Shown: piece after piece, positions 1 through 8,887 of the stretch
Numbering within the stretch: the first letter of the stretch is position 1
How the letters are laid out: each line of letters starts with the position of its first letter
DNA from: Betaproteobacteria bacterium
Lineage (GTDB): Bacteria > Pseudomonadota > Gammaproteobacteria > Burkholderiales > Thiobacillaceae
Assembly: GCA_020049245.1 (NCBI GenBank)
Contig: JAIFLB010000146.1
Location: forward strand, 1-15,507
Direction: 5' to 3'
DNA length: 15,507 bases
Position numbers and translations under genes: made by a program
Notes under the pieces: model-generated
What the model saw: the letters and a program-made list of their open reading frames with translations, nothing else
Told to the model about the DNA's origin: nothing
Database searches by the model: none

Positions 1-158
1 GGCGAAACGCTTTGCCACCATTGCGTCAGACCATCCGCAAACGGATTCTTCGGAGCTTCCGGCGCTTTCATGCCGCGCTGCGCCAAATCAGCCCATGCTT
101 TCCAGTAATTCTGCTGCGAATTCATCCAGCTTTCGGTCCAGTCGTTCGCGTTGCTCAC
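1..158 (-). CDS. phaE: PHA synthase subunit PhaE, N-terminal part (runs off the left edge)
   Basis: Only the first 52 codons are in the window; the gene continues beyond base 1. The start is a GTG at 156-158 with AAGGAG seven bases upstream (166-171, minus strand). The visible protein is rich in Trp, Gln and Asn and reads MSNANDWTESWMNSQQNYWK, then an AWADLAQRGMKAP-type stretch and a DGLTQWWQ segment. This resembles the amphipathic N-terminus of PhaE, the non-catalytic partner of PhaC in class III PHA synthases, which polymerise 3-hydroxyacyl-CoA at the granule surface. The divergent phaA-phaB-phaR unit beside it supports the call. A phasin-like granule protein is the main alternative, because only the first third or less is visible. 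A phaC gene would be expected further left. Confidence 0.68.
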   Translation of the reverse strand, partial: MSNANDWTESWMNSQQNYWKAWADLAQRGMKAPEAPKNPFADGLTQWWQSVS

Positions 159-181
159 GTTGCCACTCCTTGGTTGTTGGG

Positions 182-265
182 TTGTCGAAGCATTTTTGTG
201 CGTCGCAACAAAATATGTCAAGTGCAATGCACAAAAACCCGAATAGAATTTACCTCCGGGGGAGG
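182..265. promoter_or_regulatory. Divergent phaE / phaA control region with candidate operators
   Basis: This lies between two divergent starts (GTG at 158, ATG at 296). On the minus strand TTGACA (216-221) is a perfect -35 for phaE, though the -10 about 17-18 nt on (AAAAAT or CAAAAA) is poor. An imperfect inverted repeat, TTGTGC-GTC-GCAACAA (196-211), fills that spacer. On the plus strand TAGAAT (244-249) is a plausible -10 for phaA, and the 11-bp palindrome GTGCAATGCAC (222-232) lies where its weak -35 would be. A further perfect 13-bp palindrome, CCTCCGGGGGAGG, is at 253-265 in the presumed leader. TGCA-rich inverted repeats are plausible sites for the PhaR encoded at 2307. The assignment is inference. 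Confidence 0.4.
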
Positions 266-295
266 CAGTATTCCAATCTTTGCAGGAGATTTCCT

Positions 296-1480
<1,185 letters not shown>

Positions 1481-1499
1481 AATCGAGAGGAATGAAAAA

Positions 1500-2249
1500 A
1501 TGAGCAATGGATTGAACGGTAAAGTAGCCCTGGTCACTGGTGGCACGGGCGGTATTGGCAGCGCAATCTGCCTGAAGCTGGCGCAAGCCGGCTGCAAAGT
1601 GGTTTCAACCTACATGGACGAAACCCAGGCCAACGATTGGAAAGCCAAAATGTCGGCAGCGGGTTTCGAGATGGCGATCGTGAAATGCGATGTGTCGAAT
1701 TTCGATGATTGCAAAGCGATGGGCGACAAGCTGAATGCCGATTTCGGCGGCGTCGATGTGCTGGTCAACAACGCCGGCATCACCAAGGACGGCACCTTCC
1801 GCAAGATGGGTCCGGATCAGTGGAACGCGGTGCTCGACGTCAACCTGGTTTCCGTGTTCAACGTCACCAAGCAGGTGATCGACGGCATGCTGAACAAGGG
1901 TTGGGGTCGCGTCATCAACATCTCTTCCATCAACGGCCAGAAAGGCCAGTTCGGCCAGACCAACTACGCCGCCGCCAAGGCCGGCATGCATGGTTTCAGC
2001 ATGTCTCTGGCGCAGGAAACAGCGAAGAAAGGCATCACCGTCAATTCCATTTCGCCGGGCTACATCGGCACCGAAATGGTGATGGCAATTCCGGAAGAGG
2101 TGCGCAACCAGATCGTCGCGCAAATTCCGGTTGGCCGACTTGGCAAGCCTGAAGAGATCGCCGCTCTGGTAACCTTCCTGGCTTCAGAAGACGGCGCCTT
2201 TATCACTGGCGCCAACATCGCCGCCAACGGTGGTCAACATATGTGCTGA
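1500..2249 (+). CDS. phaB: Acetoacetyl-CoA reductase (NADPH-dependent) PhaB
   Basis: This 249-residue classical short-chain dehydrogenase/reductase reduces acetoacetyl-CoA to (R)-3-hydroxybutyryl-CoA, the monomer for PHA synthase. The N-terminal Rossmann dinucleotide motif is GGTGGIG (residues 14-20) and the NNAG motif is at 90-93. The catalytic triad is Ser143, Tyr156 and Lys160 in ISSINGQKGQFGQTNYAAAK. SPGYIGTEMV and the C-terminal GGQHMC are characteristic of PhaB rather than FabG, which usually ends differently. The start is ATG 1500 with GAGAGGA just upstream. An ATG a few bases earlier (1493) is followed at once by a stop. It is the second gene of phaAB and is followed directly by a strong intrinsic terminator. 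Confidence 0.95.
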   Translation: MSNGLNGKVALVTGGTGGIGSAICLKLAQAGCKVVSTYMDETQANDWKAKMSAAGFEMAIVKCDVSNFDDCKAMGDKLNADFGGVDVLVNNAGITKDGTFRKMGPDQWNAVLDVNLVSVFNVTKQVIDGMLNKGWGRVINISSINGQKGQFGQTNYAAAKAGMHGFSMSLAQETAKKGITVNSISPGYIGTEMVMAIPEEVRNQIVAQIPVGRLGKPEEIAALVTFLASEDGAFITGANIAANGGQHMC

Positions 2250-2255
2250 TGCAAA

Positions 2256-2294
2256 ATGCCGACGGCTGGACAACACGCCGCCGTCGGCGTTTTT
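2256..2294 (+). terminator. Intrinsic terminator after phaB
   Basis: A perfect 9-bp GC-rich stem, GCCGACGGC (2258-2266) with GCCGTCGGC (2280-2288), extendable by a G-U and an A-T pair, is followed by five T (2290-2294). It starts a few bases after the phaB stop and ends 12 nt before the phaR start, so it separates phaAB expression from phaR and nnrD. Confidence 0.88.
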
Positions 2295-2306
2295 CGGGAG
2301 AAATCA

Positions 2307-2774
2307 ATGACCAATGAACGCCTGATCAAGAAATATCCGAATCGGCGTCTCTACGATACCGAGGAAAGCCGTTACATCACCCTGTCTGAAGTCAAGGATC
2401 TGGTCATGAACGCGGTGCCTTTCCGCGTGCTCGACTCCCAGACCGAAGCCGACATCACGCGCGCCATCCTGTTGCAGATCATCATGGAGCAGGAAGCCGG
2501 CGGCAATCCGCTGTTCACTGCAGCCATGCTGGAACGCTTCATCCGTTTCTATGGCGACACCGCCCAAGCGGCTTTCACCACCTTCCTCGACCAGAGCCTG
2601 GATCTATTCGTTAAACAGCAACGCATGTTCACCGAACAAATGCAAGGCGTCTGGGGCGGCAATCCGATGGAGTTCTGGATGAAGCTCGGGCAGCAGAACA
2701 TGGGCTTCTGGCAAGACATGGATGCGCTCTACAAACGCTCCGGCAACAAGGAAGACCCCGACAAACCTCGCTGA
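2307..2774 (+). CDS. phaR: PHA synthesis regulator PhaR
   Basis: This 155-residue protein opens with ERLIKKYPNRRLYDTEESRY (residues 4-23), the hallmark of the N-terminal PHB/PHA-accumulation DNA-binding domain. A second conserved region runs from about 68 to 110 (NPLFTAAMLERFIRFYGD and following), and the tail is rich in Met, Gln and Trp. In characterised systems PhaR represses phasin and sometimes its own gene, and is released when it binds nascent PHA granules. The start is ATG 2307, with GGGAG upstream. The upstream in-frame ATG at 2256 would read through the terminator hairpin and is rejected. The terminator just before it implies read-through or a promoter within phaB. The target is probably the phaE/phaA region and phasin genes elsewhere (inference). 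Confidence 0.93.
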   Translation: MTNERLIKKYPNRRLYDTEESRYITLSEVKDLVMNAVPFRVLDSQTEADITRAILLQIIMEQEAGGNPLFTAAMLERFIRFYGDTAQAAFTTFLDQSLDLFVKQQRMFTEQMQGVWGGNPMEFWMKLGQQNMGFWQDMDALYKRSGNKEDPDKPR

Positions 2775-2788
2775 TTCAAGGTTCTGCA

Positions 2789-3694
2789 ATGCAAACCATC
2801 AGCCGGGACACACTCCCCGCCCGTCTGGCAAAACGCACCATAGACAGTCACAAGGGCGATTTCGGATCAGTCGGCATCCTCGGCGGCGCACCGGGCATGG
2901 CTGGCGCAGTCCTGCTGGCTGCCCGCGCAGCCTTGTATTGCGGCGCCGGCCGCGTCTATGTCGGCGCACTTGATGAGCGACTGGCGGTGGATCCGGTTTG
3001 TCCGGAACTGATGATCGTCGCAGCCGAAAGTCTGCCCGCCCTGCCCCACCCCGCCTGTCTGATCGCCGGCCCAGGCATGGGCAATTCCAACAGCGCCAGA
3101 CGCGTTCTGGCGCAGGCTTTGCGGGTTGAACACGCCCTGCTGCTCGATGCCGATGCGCTGAACATGATTGCTGGCGATGGCGAACTGCTGGTTTCGTTGC
3201 AGGCCCGCAAAGCCGCAACCGTCCTGACGCCCCATCCGGGTGAAGCTGCGCGACTGCTTGGCATAAGCAACAAGGACATCCAGTCCGACAGAACCGCTGC
3301 GATCCAGCAACTGGTCACATTGACCGGCGCAACCATTGCCCTGAAAGGACATGCCACGCTGGTGCAGCACCCCGGCCAGCCAATCTGGCGCAATACCAGC
3401 GGAAATCCGGCAATGGCCGCCCCCGGCATGGGCGACGTGCTGACCGGCATCATCGCGGCATTGATTGCTCAGGGCATGGCAGTCGAAGACGCCGCCGTGC
3501 TGGGCGTCTGGCTGCATGGCCAGGCAGGCGATGAAGCCTTGGCTGTCGGCGGCGGCCAAGGCGTGCTGACCGCTTCAGAGGTAAGCCGGCAAGCCCGCAG
3601 CGTATTGGCTCAGCTGACCCTTGGCAAAGTTCAGGACAACCTTGAAGCGGGTGCCCTGGATCGGCTCGATGGAAGCACCCAGGCGATGCCGTAA
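2789..3694 (+). CDS. nnrD: ADP-dependent (S)-NAD(P)H-hydrate dehydratase, standalone
   Basis: This 301-residue enzyme of the YjeF C-terminal (ribokinase-like) family repairs damaged, hydrated NAD(P)H. Diagnostic motifs are the Gly-rich KGDFGSVGILGGAPGMAGA (22-40), LLDADALN (118-125), LTPHPGEAARLL (146-157) and GNPAMAAPGMGDVLTG (205-220), whose Asp216 sits at the catalytic anion hole. E. coli fuses this domain to the epimerase; here it is alone, so an NnrE homologue would be expected elsewhere. It starts 14 nt after phaR and is probably read with it. The conserved domain ends near residue 277; the last 25 residues or so, ending GSTQAMP, look like an unconserved extension. That extension lies antisense to the possible ORF at 3575-3772. 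Confidence 0.93.
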   Translation: MQTISRDTLPARLAKRTIDSHKGDFGSVGILGGAPGMAGAVLLAARAALYCGAGRVYVGALDERLAVDPVCPELMIVAAESLPALPHPACLIAGPGMGNSNSARRVLAQALRVEHALLLDADALNMIAGDGELLVSLQARKAATVLTPHPGEAARLLGISNKDIQSDRTAAIQQLVTLTGATIALKGHATLVQHPGQPIWRNTSGNPAMAAPGMGDVLTGIIAALIAQGMAVEDAAVLGVWLHGQAGDEALAVGGGQGVLTASEVSRQARSVLAQLTLGKVQDNLEAGALDRLDGSTQAMP

Positions 3695-3772
3695 GAAGCG
3701 ACCTTGCGCCAAAGGATGTTCGCGCTGATCGAGTCGTTGAAGCGTGATGAAGTGGTCGTGTTTATGGCTCAT
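3575..3772 (-). CDS. Possible small protein of unknown function, tail-to-tail overlap with nnrD
   Basis: This is a 65-residue reading frame starting at ATG 3770-3772, with GGGAG about nine bases upstream (minus strand). The product begins MSHKHDHFITLQRLDQREHP and continues with the basic LAQGRFLRHRLG and a hydrophobic FKVVLNFAKG stretch. I do not recognise it. In favour: a plausible ribosome site, codon choice like neighbouring genes in its first 50 codons, and its position in line with the minus-strand run. Against: it overlaps the 3' end of nnrD by 120 bp, part of which still encodes conserved NnrD residues. It has no signal peptide or membrane segment. It may be real with nnrD over-extended, or it may be chance. 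Confidence 0.35.
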   Translation of the reverse strand: MSHKHDHFITLQRLDQREHPLAQGRFLRHRLGASIEPIQGTRFKVVLNFAKGQLSQYAAGLPAYL

Positions 3773-3843
3773 CAGGTTCACTCCCGGGCTGTTTTTTAAG
3801 TCAATACAATCCGAAAAATCCTGCCAGCCAGGCGTGGCGTGGT

Positions 3844-5220
3844 TCAGCCGGTGCGCTGAAACTGGAATTGACGACCCATGCTGTCCTGGGCGAACAACGC
3901 GCCGGCGTTGCCGCCGCCGAACTGGATGAGCACGGTTTCCTGGCCGATCGGCATCCCCATCGAACTGGTGACGATCTGCAAGGTCAGCAACTGGCGCATC
4001 GGATCGTAGAACCACTGACCCTGCTGCTGAACTGGCATCGGCACCCCCATCTGCTGGCCTTGCAGCATGCCGTTCGGATAGAAAATCATGTCGAACGCGG
4101 AGCCAATGCCGTAGGCGTTCATCTGGACCAGCCAACGGCCTGGACCGAAGCTCATCATCGGCGGCGGAACCTGACCGATATTTCCGCTCATGCCGGCGTT
4201 GAAACCATTTCCTGGACTGACCGGAACGCCGCGCATCTTTGGCTTAGCTGTCTCCGCATTGCCATGCCCGCAGTCAAGCAGGATCTGGTGCTGGCGCATG
4301 ACTGACATGTCGCTCTCGCCCTTGACCACACCCCACAACGGCACCTCCATGCAACGCCAGGTTTTTACCGTACCGGCCAGACTCTGGCCGCGCTGCCCCA
4401 TGACGAGCGAGCGTTCGGCGCGCGTGGTTTCATAGCGACGCCCGCCCACATTGAGCACTTCGTCGGTGTATTGCGCCGGTCCGATCGAGTATTCGAAATC
4501 GTTCGGCACCTCGACGCCGATCTGGCGCATGGCGTCGCCGATCCGGTCTTCAAACGGCTGGGTCAGGTCCACCTTCAAGGTCTGCTGCATGACTTTGCCG
4601 GACCCGGCAAGCTCCACCAACACGGTCGCCTCGGTGTCGCTTTTCGCGATCATCTCTTCCGTGCCTTCAGCCGTTTCCTGCCGGCCGTCGGGCAGAATCT
4701 TGGTGTGCTGGTAATGGTTCCAGTCGCCCACCGATGAACGCTTGTAGGGATTGGCCCAATCGACGATGCGGATACACACATTGCGCACGCCTTCGACAAT
4801 TGCGGTGCGCGCTTCCGCCATGTCCGGGTAATCGTCCAGCCAGCGGCCCTTGCCGGGCAGCGCCTGAAAACGCGCCAGGGGCGACTTTCCCCAATCCGCT
4901 TTGAGCGCCATGATCGGCACCACTTGGCACTTGCCCTGGATTTCCCGCTCGATCGCCTTGGGCAGTTCCACCTCGGCGATATAGCTCGACGCCATCAGGT
5001 CGGGTGTAACGATGAACAGCATCAGTTGCGCGTTGTCGAGCGCAGCGCCGATCTCGGCGTTCCACCGCTGGCCGGGCAGAATGAGATGGTCATACCAGTC
5101 GTCGATGATCTTGTCGGCGCGCAACGGCGCCAGCCAGTCCTCGATGCGCGCACGCAACGCTTCGTCCTCGCGGGCATAGCTGCAAAAGACGCCGATCCTG
5201 CCCATGCTGCCGCTGATCAT
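3844..5220 (-). CDS. TIR-domain protein with two C-terminal beta-rich domains
   Basis: The protein has 458 residues. Residues 8-155 are a bacterial TIR domain: GVFCSYAREDEALRARIEDWL, then W42-Y-D...LPGQRW (typical of the TIR_2 group), LFIVTP (68-73) and SSYIAEVEL (78-86). In the last of these, Glu85 aligns with the catalytic Glu of TIR NAD+ hydrolases. Residues about 164-320 start SVGDWNHYQ and carry KVDLTQPF, NVGGRRYETT and VPLWGVVKGESDM. They resemble a beta-rich domain I know from exported bacterial proteins, though no signal peptide is present here. Residues 355-458, rich in Gly, Gln and Met (FYPNGMLQGQQ, QGQWFYDP), look like a small beta-sandwich. Bacterial TIR proteins commonly act in phage defence or as effectors, so NAD+ cleavage is likely but unproven. 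ATG 5220 has GGGGGAGA six bases upstream and overlaps the 38-residue ORF's stop (ATGA). Confidence 0.85.
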   Translation of the reverse strand: MISGSMGRIGVFCSYAREDEALRARIEDWLAPLRADKIIDDWYDHLILPGQRWNAEIGAALDNAQLMLFIVTPDLMASSYIAEVELPKAIEREIQGKCQVVPIMALKADWGKSPLARFQALPGKGRWLDDYPDMAEARTAIVEGVRNVCIRIVDWANPYKRSSVGDWNHYQHTKILPDGRQETAEGTEEMIAKSDTEATVLVELAGSGKVMQQTLKVDLTQPFEDRIGDAMRQIGVEVPNDFEYSIGPAQYTDEVLNVGGRRYETTRAERSLVMGQRGQSLAGTVKTWRCMEVPLWGVVKGESDMSVMRQHQILLDCGHGNAETAKPKMRGVPVSPGNGFNAGMSGNIGQVPPPMMSFGPGRWLVQMNAYGIGSAFDMIFYPNGMLQGQQMGVPMPVQQQGQWFYDPMRQLLTLQIVTSSMGMPIGQETVLIQFGGGNAGALFAQDSMGRQFQFQRTG

Positions 5221-5333
5221 CGTGTTTCTCCCCCAAATCGCATGCCATCAGAATAGAACAGCGTCAGACAGGCGGCATTCAAACTCAGACTGTCTTCCAC
5301 ATAAAGGCGGTTGCCGGGCTTGCGTCCTTCCAT
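5217..5333 (-). CDS. 38-residue ORF coupled to the TIR gene
   Basis: This ORF reads MEGRKPGNRLYVEDSLSLNA in its first 20 residues and ends FYSDGMRFGGETR. GGAAGG lies just upstream of its ATG, with a short spacing of about three bases. It begins 17 nt after the stop of the DUF748 gene. Its TGA overlaps the ATG of the TIR gene as ATGA, and the strong ribosome site of the TIR gene (5227-5234) lies inside its last codons. That geometry is typical of translational coupling. The product is unrecognised, with one weakly hydrophobic stretch (SLNAACLTLFY) too short and polar for a clear membrane helix. It could be a partner or regulator peptide of the TIR protein, or a leader ORF that only sets TIR translation. 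Chance is also possible at this size. Confidence 0.42.
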   Translation of the reverse strand: MEGRKPGNRLYVEDSLSLNAACLTLFYSDGMRFGGETR

Positions 5334-5350
5334 ATTCCTTCCGGATATCC

Positions 5351-8300
5351 TTATTTCTTGGCCACCCCGAGTTCCAGTTTGGCCTGCACTTCCCGGCCGC
5401 TGGCTTCCACCGCCTGGGCTTCGCCCAAGGCCACCCGTTCGACCGGCGCGCCTGCCGCAGTCAGGCCTTTCATAGCGGCTTCACCGCGCGATTGCGCCAA
5501 CTTCTTCAACACCTCATCCGACACGCTCTCCTTGTCCAGCAGACGCTGATAAAGCATTGCGTGCAAATCGGCATCCTTGAGTTGGGCGAGATCGTCGGCG
5601 GAGAGTGCTTCCTCTTTCTTGAACAAGCCCTTCAGGCGCGACATCATTTTTCCGGTGCCGCTTTCCGCTTTCTTGTCCGGATTAGCCTGCCGCCATTTGG
5701 CGTTGAGCGAATTCCATTCAGCTTCGCTGAAGCGCTGCGCATATAACGCTTCCAGCGCCGCCTGACTCTTCGGATTGGCGGTGGAAATCGGACCGGCGTC
5801 TTCGCCCGCAGCCAGCTTGATGCCCATTTTTTCCGCGACTGCACGACGCAACTGGTTTTCCTTCATTACCGGACGGTCGACTTCGGCAGACCAGACGCCA
5901 TGCACGCTCAGTGCCAGGCCCGGGCGCTTGGTGAGTATCTGGGCAATCTGCTTGAATTTTTCCTTCTCCGGCGGCGTCAACGCGTCCTCGCCCGCCTCGA
6001 ACGCAATCTGTTCCAGCTTCTCGCCACCGCCACCGAACAGCGCGCCCAATGCGCGGAATGGGGCGGTGACGATCTTGGTCAGGATGTTGCCGATGGCTTT
6101 CCAGATGATCCGGCCATAACTGAATTGCGGATCGTCCAGACTCCCGGAAACCGGCAGGCCGAGGTCGATCTTGCCGTCTGAGTCCTGCAGGATGGCGATG
6201 GCCAGATCGAGCGGCAGATTCATCGCGCCAGGGCTTTCCACCCGCTCGCCCAGCGTCAGCTTGTCCATGATGATCTGGTTTTCACCCAGCAACTGGCGTT
6301 GCTTGATCTTGTATTCCAGATCGAGCGAAAGTTTGCCGGAGGCAATCTTGCGGCCCGCGAAAGTGGCCGAATACGGCGTCAGATTGACCATCTCGACATT
6401 ACGGAACACGGTTTTGATATCCATGAAACCGGTCGGATTGAACAAGTCGACCTGCCCCACCGCACGTGCCAGGCCAAACTCATCCACCTGGCCGTCGATT
6501 TCCAGTTCCGCCAACGCGCCTGGCTGCGTGGTGATGCCGTTGAACGTGCCCTTGAGGCTGTGGATGCGTGTACCAAACGGCAATGCCAGGGAGTAATCGG
6601 CGAAATCCATCTCGCTGTTCTCGATACGTATCCGGTCTATCGCCACCCTGAATGCGTTGCTATCCGGTTTTGCGACGGGCTGGGCCGGCGGTGTCTCGAC
6701 AGGTTTGGCCGCCGCGACTTCCACCGCTGCGGCACCAGCAACCGGCGCCGCATTGGCTTCCACTGGCGCGCCCTTGAGAATTCGCGTCAGATTGATGGAT
6801 TTGTCCTTGAAGATGATCAGCTTGGCATCCAGATGTTGCAGACGCAGTTCATCGATGTTCAGTGCCGTTGGACTCGCATTCACACTCTCGCTGCCGAGCC
6901 GTTTCCAGGCCAGGAAACGCGCCCCGCCCTCGCTTTCGTTGAGCAACAGATCAATGACTTCAAAGCCGCCCCGGAAAGCCACTTTCGGGGCGCCTTCCTT
7001 CTTGCCCTCAAACTTCACCTGGCCTTGCGCGGAAGTGCGGCCGGAAGCGATAACCAGATTGGCCGCCTGCGCCAGATACGGTTGCGCCGGCGCAAAGGCC
7101 AGATTGCCCAGCTTGAACCTGATATCCGCGGCCGGCATGGCGGGGGTGACTTTTCCTTCAGCCTGGAAACTGCCGCCTTGCTTGACCTGGAAACCGAGTT
7201 TCACCGGCAGCGGTATTTTCAGGTTTTCGCTGACCCCGCTGACCGATGCTTCGATCCTGTCCAGCGTCAATGCAGCAGCGGGTTGCACACTCTCGTCGCG
7301 CACGCCGACCTGAAAACCAGCCAGATCGATTTTCTCGACCTGATAGCGCCAGCCCGGCGCGTCGTCCGCCTGTTTTGCCGGCGCTGAAGAAGGTGAAGTC
7401 GCTTTTCCCGCTGCCGGCTTGAAGGCTTCCAGCAAAGCGATGGCGCCCTTTGCATCGCGCGTCGCTTCGACCTTGCCATTGCTCAGGCTGACTTTACCGA
7501 TGCTGGCCTGTTGCGCCGCCAGGTCGATCCGGCCGTCGCTCAAGGTGATGCCGCCCAGCACGAACAGCGGATCGGTCGCATTGCCGGAGCGCAGGCGGAT
7601 GCCGGAAATATCGATCCCCAGCCCTTCCACCACGGCCTGGGTTTGCGCGCCGCCCGCCTCGGCTTTGGCGGCGAAGCCGATCTGCAGATTGCCGATATCC
7701 GCCTGCAAAGGTTGCGCAAAACCAGCATCAACGAGCTGAATGCCGAGGCCATTCAAGGCGAAGCGATTCAGATTGATTTTCCACGCCTCGCCCGGCTTCG
7801 CGCTGGCAGGTTTGGGCGCAGTCGCCGATTTGACCGGGGCTGCCGCAGCCGAAGCGGGGGCGGGAGGAAACCAGTCCTGGATATCCAATCGTCCGCCACT
7901 GTCGCGTTTGAGGGCAATCCTGCCGCCATTCAGGGCAATTTCGCCCAGGTTCAGTTCACGCGTTTCCAGATCGAAACGCCCGCCGCTGAGACTGAGTTTG
8001 TCCAGCTTGATCGCGGGTTCTTTGGCTTGCAGGCCGCGCAGCGTCAGGCCGGTCAGGTCGAAGCCGAGCTTATCGAGCACCAGGGACAGCTTTTTGGCGG
8101 CGTAGCCAGCGCGGTAATTCAATGCCAGCGCAGCGACACCCTCGGGTTCCGCCATCGCTACTTTGCCCTTCACGTATGGCCAGTAGCGCGCCAGCATGAG
8201 TTGGTCGATGGCGAGTTCGCCGGTTGCGGCAATCGGTGTCAGGCTGAAATCGCCCTTCCAGCGGATCCGCGCGCCAGTCTGCGTGGTGGCAGCAAGCGTG

Positions 8301-8887
8301 TGCGCCCCCTTATCGTCGGGCAACGTCGAAACATCGTTAAGGACCAGATCGAGCGGATTCAACGTGGTTTCAAATCCGACCTTGCGATCTGCGAAGGCAA
8401 CCTGACCCTTTTCCAGCGCAATTCGGCGGACCAACAAACGTGGCAACGGTTTGTCTTCCTCCTCCTCGTCGGGACTTTTCAGCGCCTCGATCAACGGCGT
8501 CCAGTTCAGGCTGCCATCCGCCAGCAATTCAAGCTTCGCATCCGGCGCGGTGAGGCGGATGTCATCGAAGGTATAAGCCCATTTGAACAGACTGGTTGCA
8601 TCGAAATCGACGAACAACTCGGCGAACGCAAGCAATGGCTTGCCGTCCGGTTCGTTCAACTTCAGGCCTTTGATCGAGACCGACAACGCAAACGGGTCGA
8701 AACGTGCCGCTTCGATCTGCAGTTTGTGCTGGCTCTTATCCGCAATGAATTTTGGCGCAGCCCATTGCACCAGCGGCTCGAAGCCGAACCAGGCGAACAG
8801 AAAGTAAACCGCCAGCAGACCGGCAGCAATTTTTGCGGGGGTTTTCAGAAATACCGTACGAATCAAAGCGAATACCCGAGCAAACAT
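5351..8887 (-). CDS. AsmA-like DUF748 envelope protein
   Basis: This is a 1178-residue protein with a single N-terminal membrane helix (about residues 18-39, AKIAAGLLAVYFLFAWFGF). A very long, beta-rich periplasmic part follows, opening with the AsmA-like pattern KLQIEAARFDPFALSVSIKG. Three Ala/Pro/Lys-rich linkers, near 340-368, 485-510 and 700-745, divide it into blocks. The C-terminal part includes the typical LEYKIKQRQLLGENQIIMDK, LPLDLAIAILQDSDGKIDL and FSYGRIIWKAIGNILTKI. Members of the AsmA/YhdP/TamB superfamily form long grooves thought to carry phospholipid or maintain the outer membrane; the role of this member is unknown. The start ATG 8887 has GGAGAAG upstream. It lies 53 nt after the SpmAB gene and 17 nt before the 38-residue ORF. 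Confidence 0.9.
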   Translation of the reverse strand: MFARVFALIRTVFLKTPAKIAAGLLAVYFLFAWFGFEPLVQWAAPKFIADKSQHKLQIEAARFDPFALSVSIKGLKLNEPDGKPLLAFAELFVDFDATSLFKWAYTFDDIRLTAPDAKLELLADGSLNWTPLIEALKSPDEEEEDKPLPRLLVRRIALEKGQVAFADRKVGFETTLNPLDLVLNDVSTLPDDKGAHTLAATTQTGARIRWKGDFSLTPIAATGELAIDQLMLARYWPYVKGKVAMAEPEGVAALALNYRAGYAAKKLSLVLDKLGFDLTGLTLRGLQAKEPAIKLDKLSLSGGRFDLETRELNLGEIALNGGRIALKRDSGGRLDIQDWFPPAPASAAAAPVKSATAPKPASAKPGEAWKINLNRFALNGLGIQLVDAGFAQPLQADIGNLQIGFAAKAEAGGAQTQAVVEGLGIDISGIRLRSGNATDPLFVLGGITLSDGRIDLAAQQASIGKVSLSNGKVEATRDAKGAIALLEAFKPAAGKATSPSSAPAKQADDAPGWRYQVEKIDLAGFQVGVRDESVQPAAALTLDRIEASVSGVSENLKIPLPVKLGFQVKQGGSFQAEGKVTPAMPAADIRFKLGNLAFAPAQPYLAQAANLVIASGRTSAQGQVKFEGKKEGAPKVAFRGGFEVIDLLLNESEGGARFLAWKRLGSESVNASPTALNIDELRLQHLDAKLIIFKDKSINLTRILKGAPVEANAAPVAGAAAVEVAAAKPVETPPAQPVAKPDSNAFRVAIDRIRIENSEMDFADYSLALPFGTRIHSLKGTFNGITTQPGALAELEIDGQVDEFGLARAVGQVDLFNPTGFMDIKTVFRNVEMVNLTPYSATFAGRKIASGKLSLDLEYKIKQRQLLGENQIIMDKLTLGERVESPGAMNLPLDLAIAILQDSDGKIDLGLPVSGSLDDPQFSYGRIIWKAIGNILTKIVTAPFRALGALFGGGGEKLEQIAFEAGEDALTPPEKEKFKQIAQILTKRPGLALSVHGVWSAEVDRPVMKENQLRRAVAEKMGIKLAAGEDAGPISTANPKSQAALEALYAQRFSEAEWNSLNAKWRQANPDKKAESGTGKMMSRLKGLFKKEEALSADDLAQLKDADLHAMLYQRLLDKESVSDEVLKKLAQSRGEAAMKGLTAAGAPVERVALGEAQAVEASGREVQAKLELGVAKK

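Noticed and set aside
95..295. N-terminal extension of PhaA
   Set aside because: It overlaps phaE and the divergent control region, and the thiolase family begins at the ATG at 296, which has a good ribosome site.
2256..2306. Longer PhaR start
   Set aside because: It would translate through the intrinsic terminator, and the family starts just before the RLIKKYPNRRLYDT motif.
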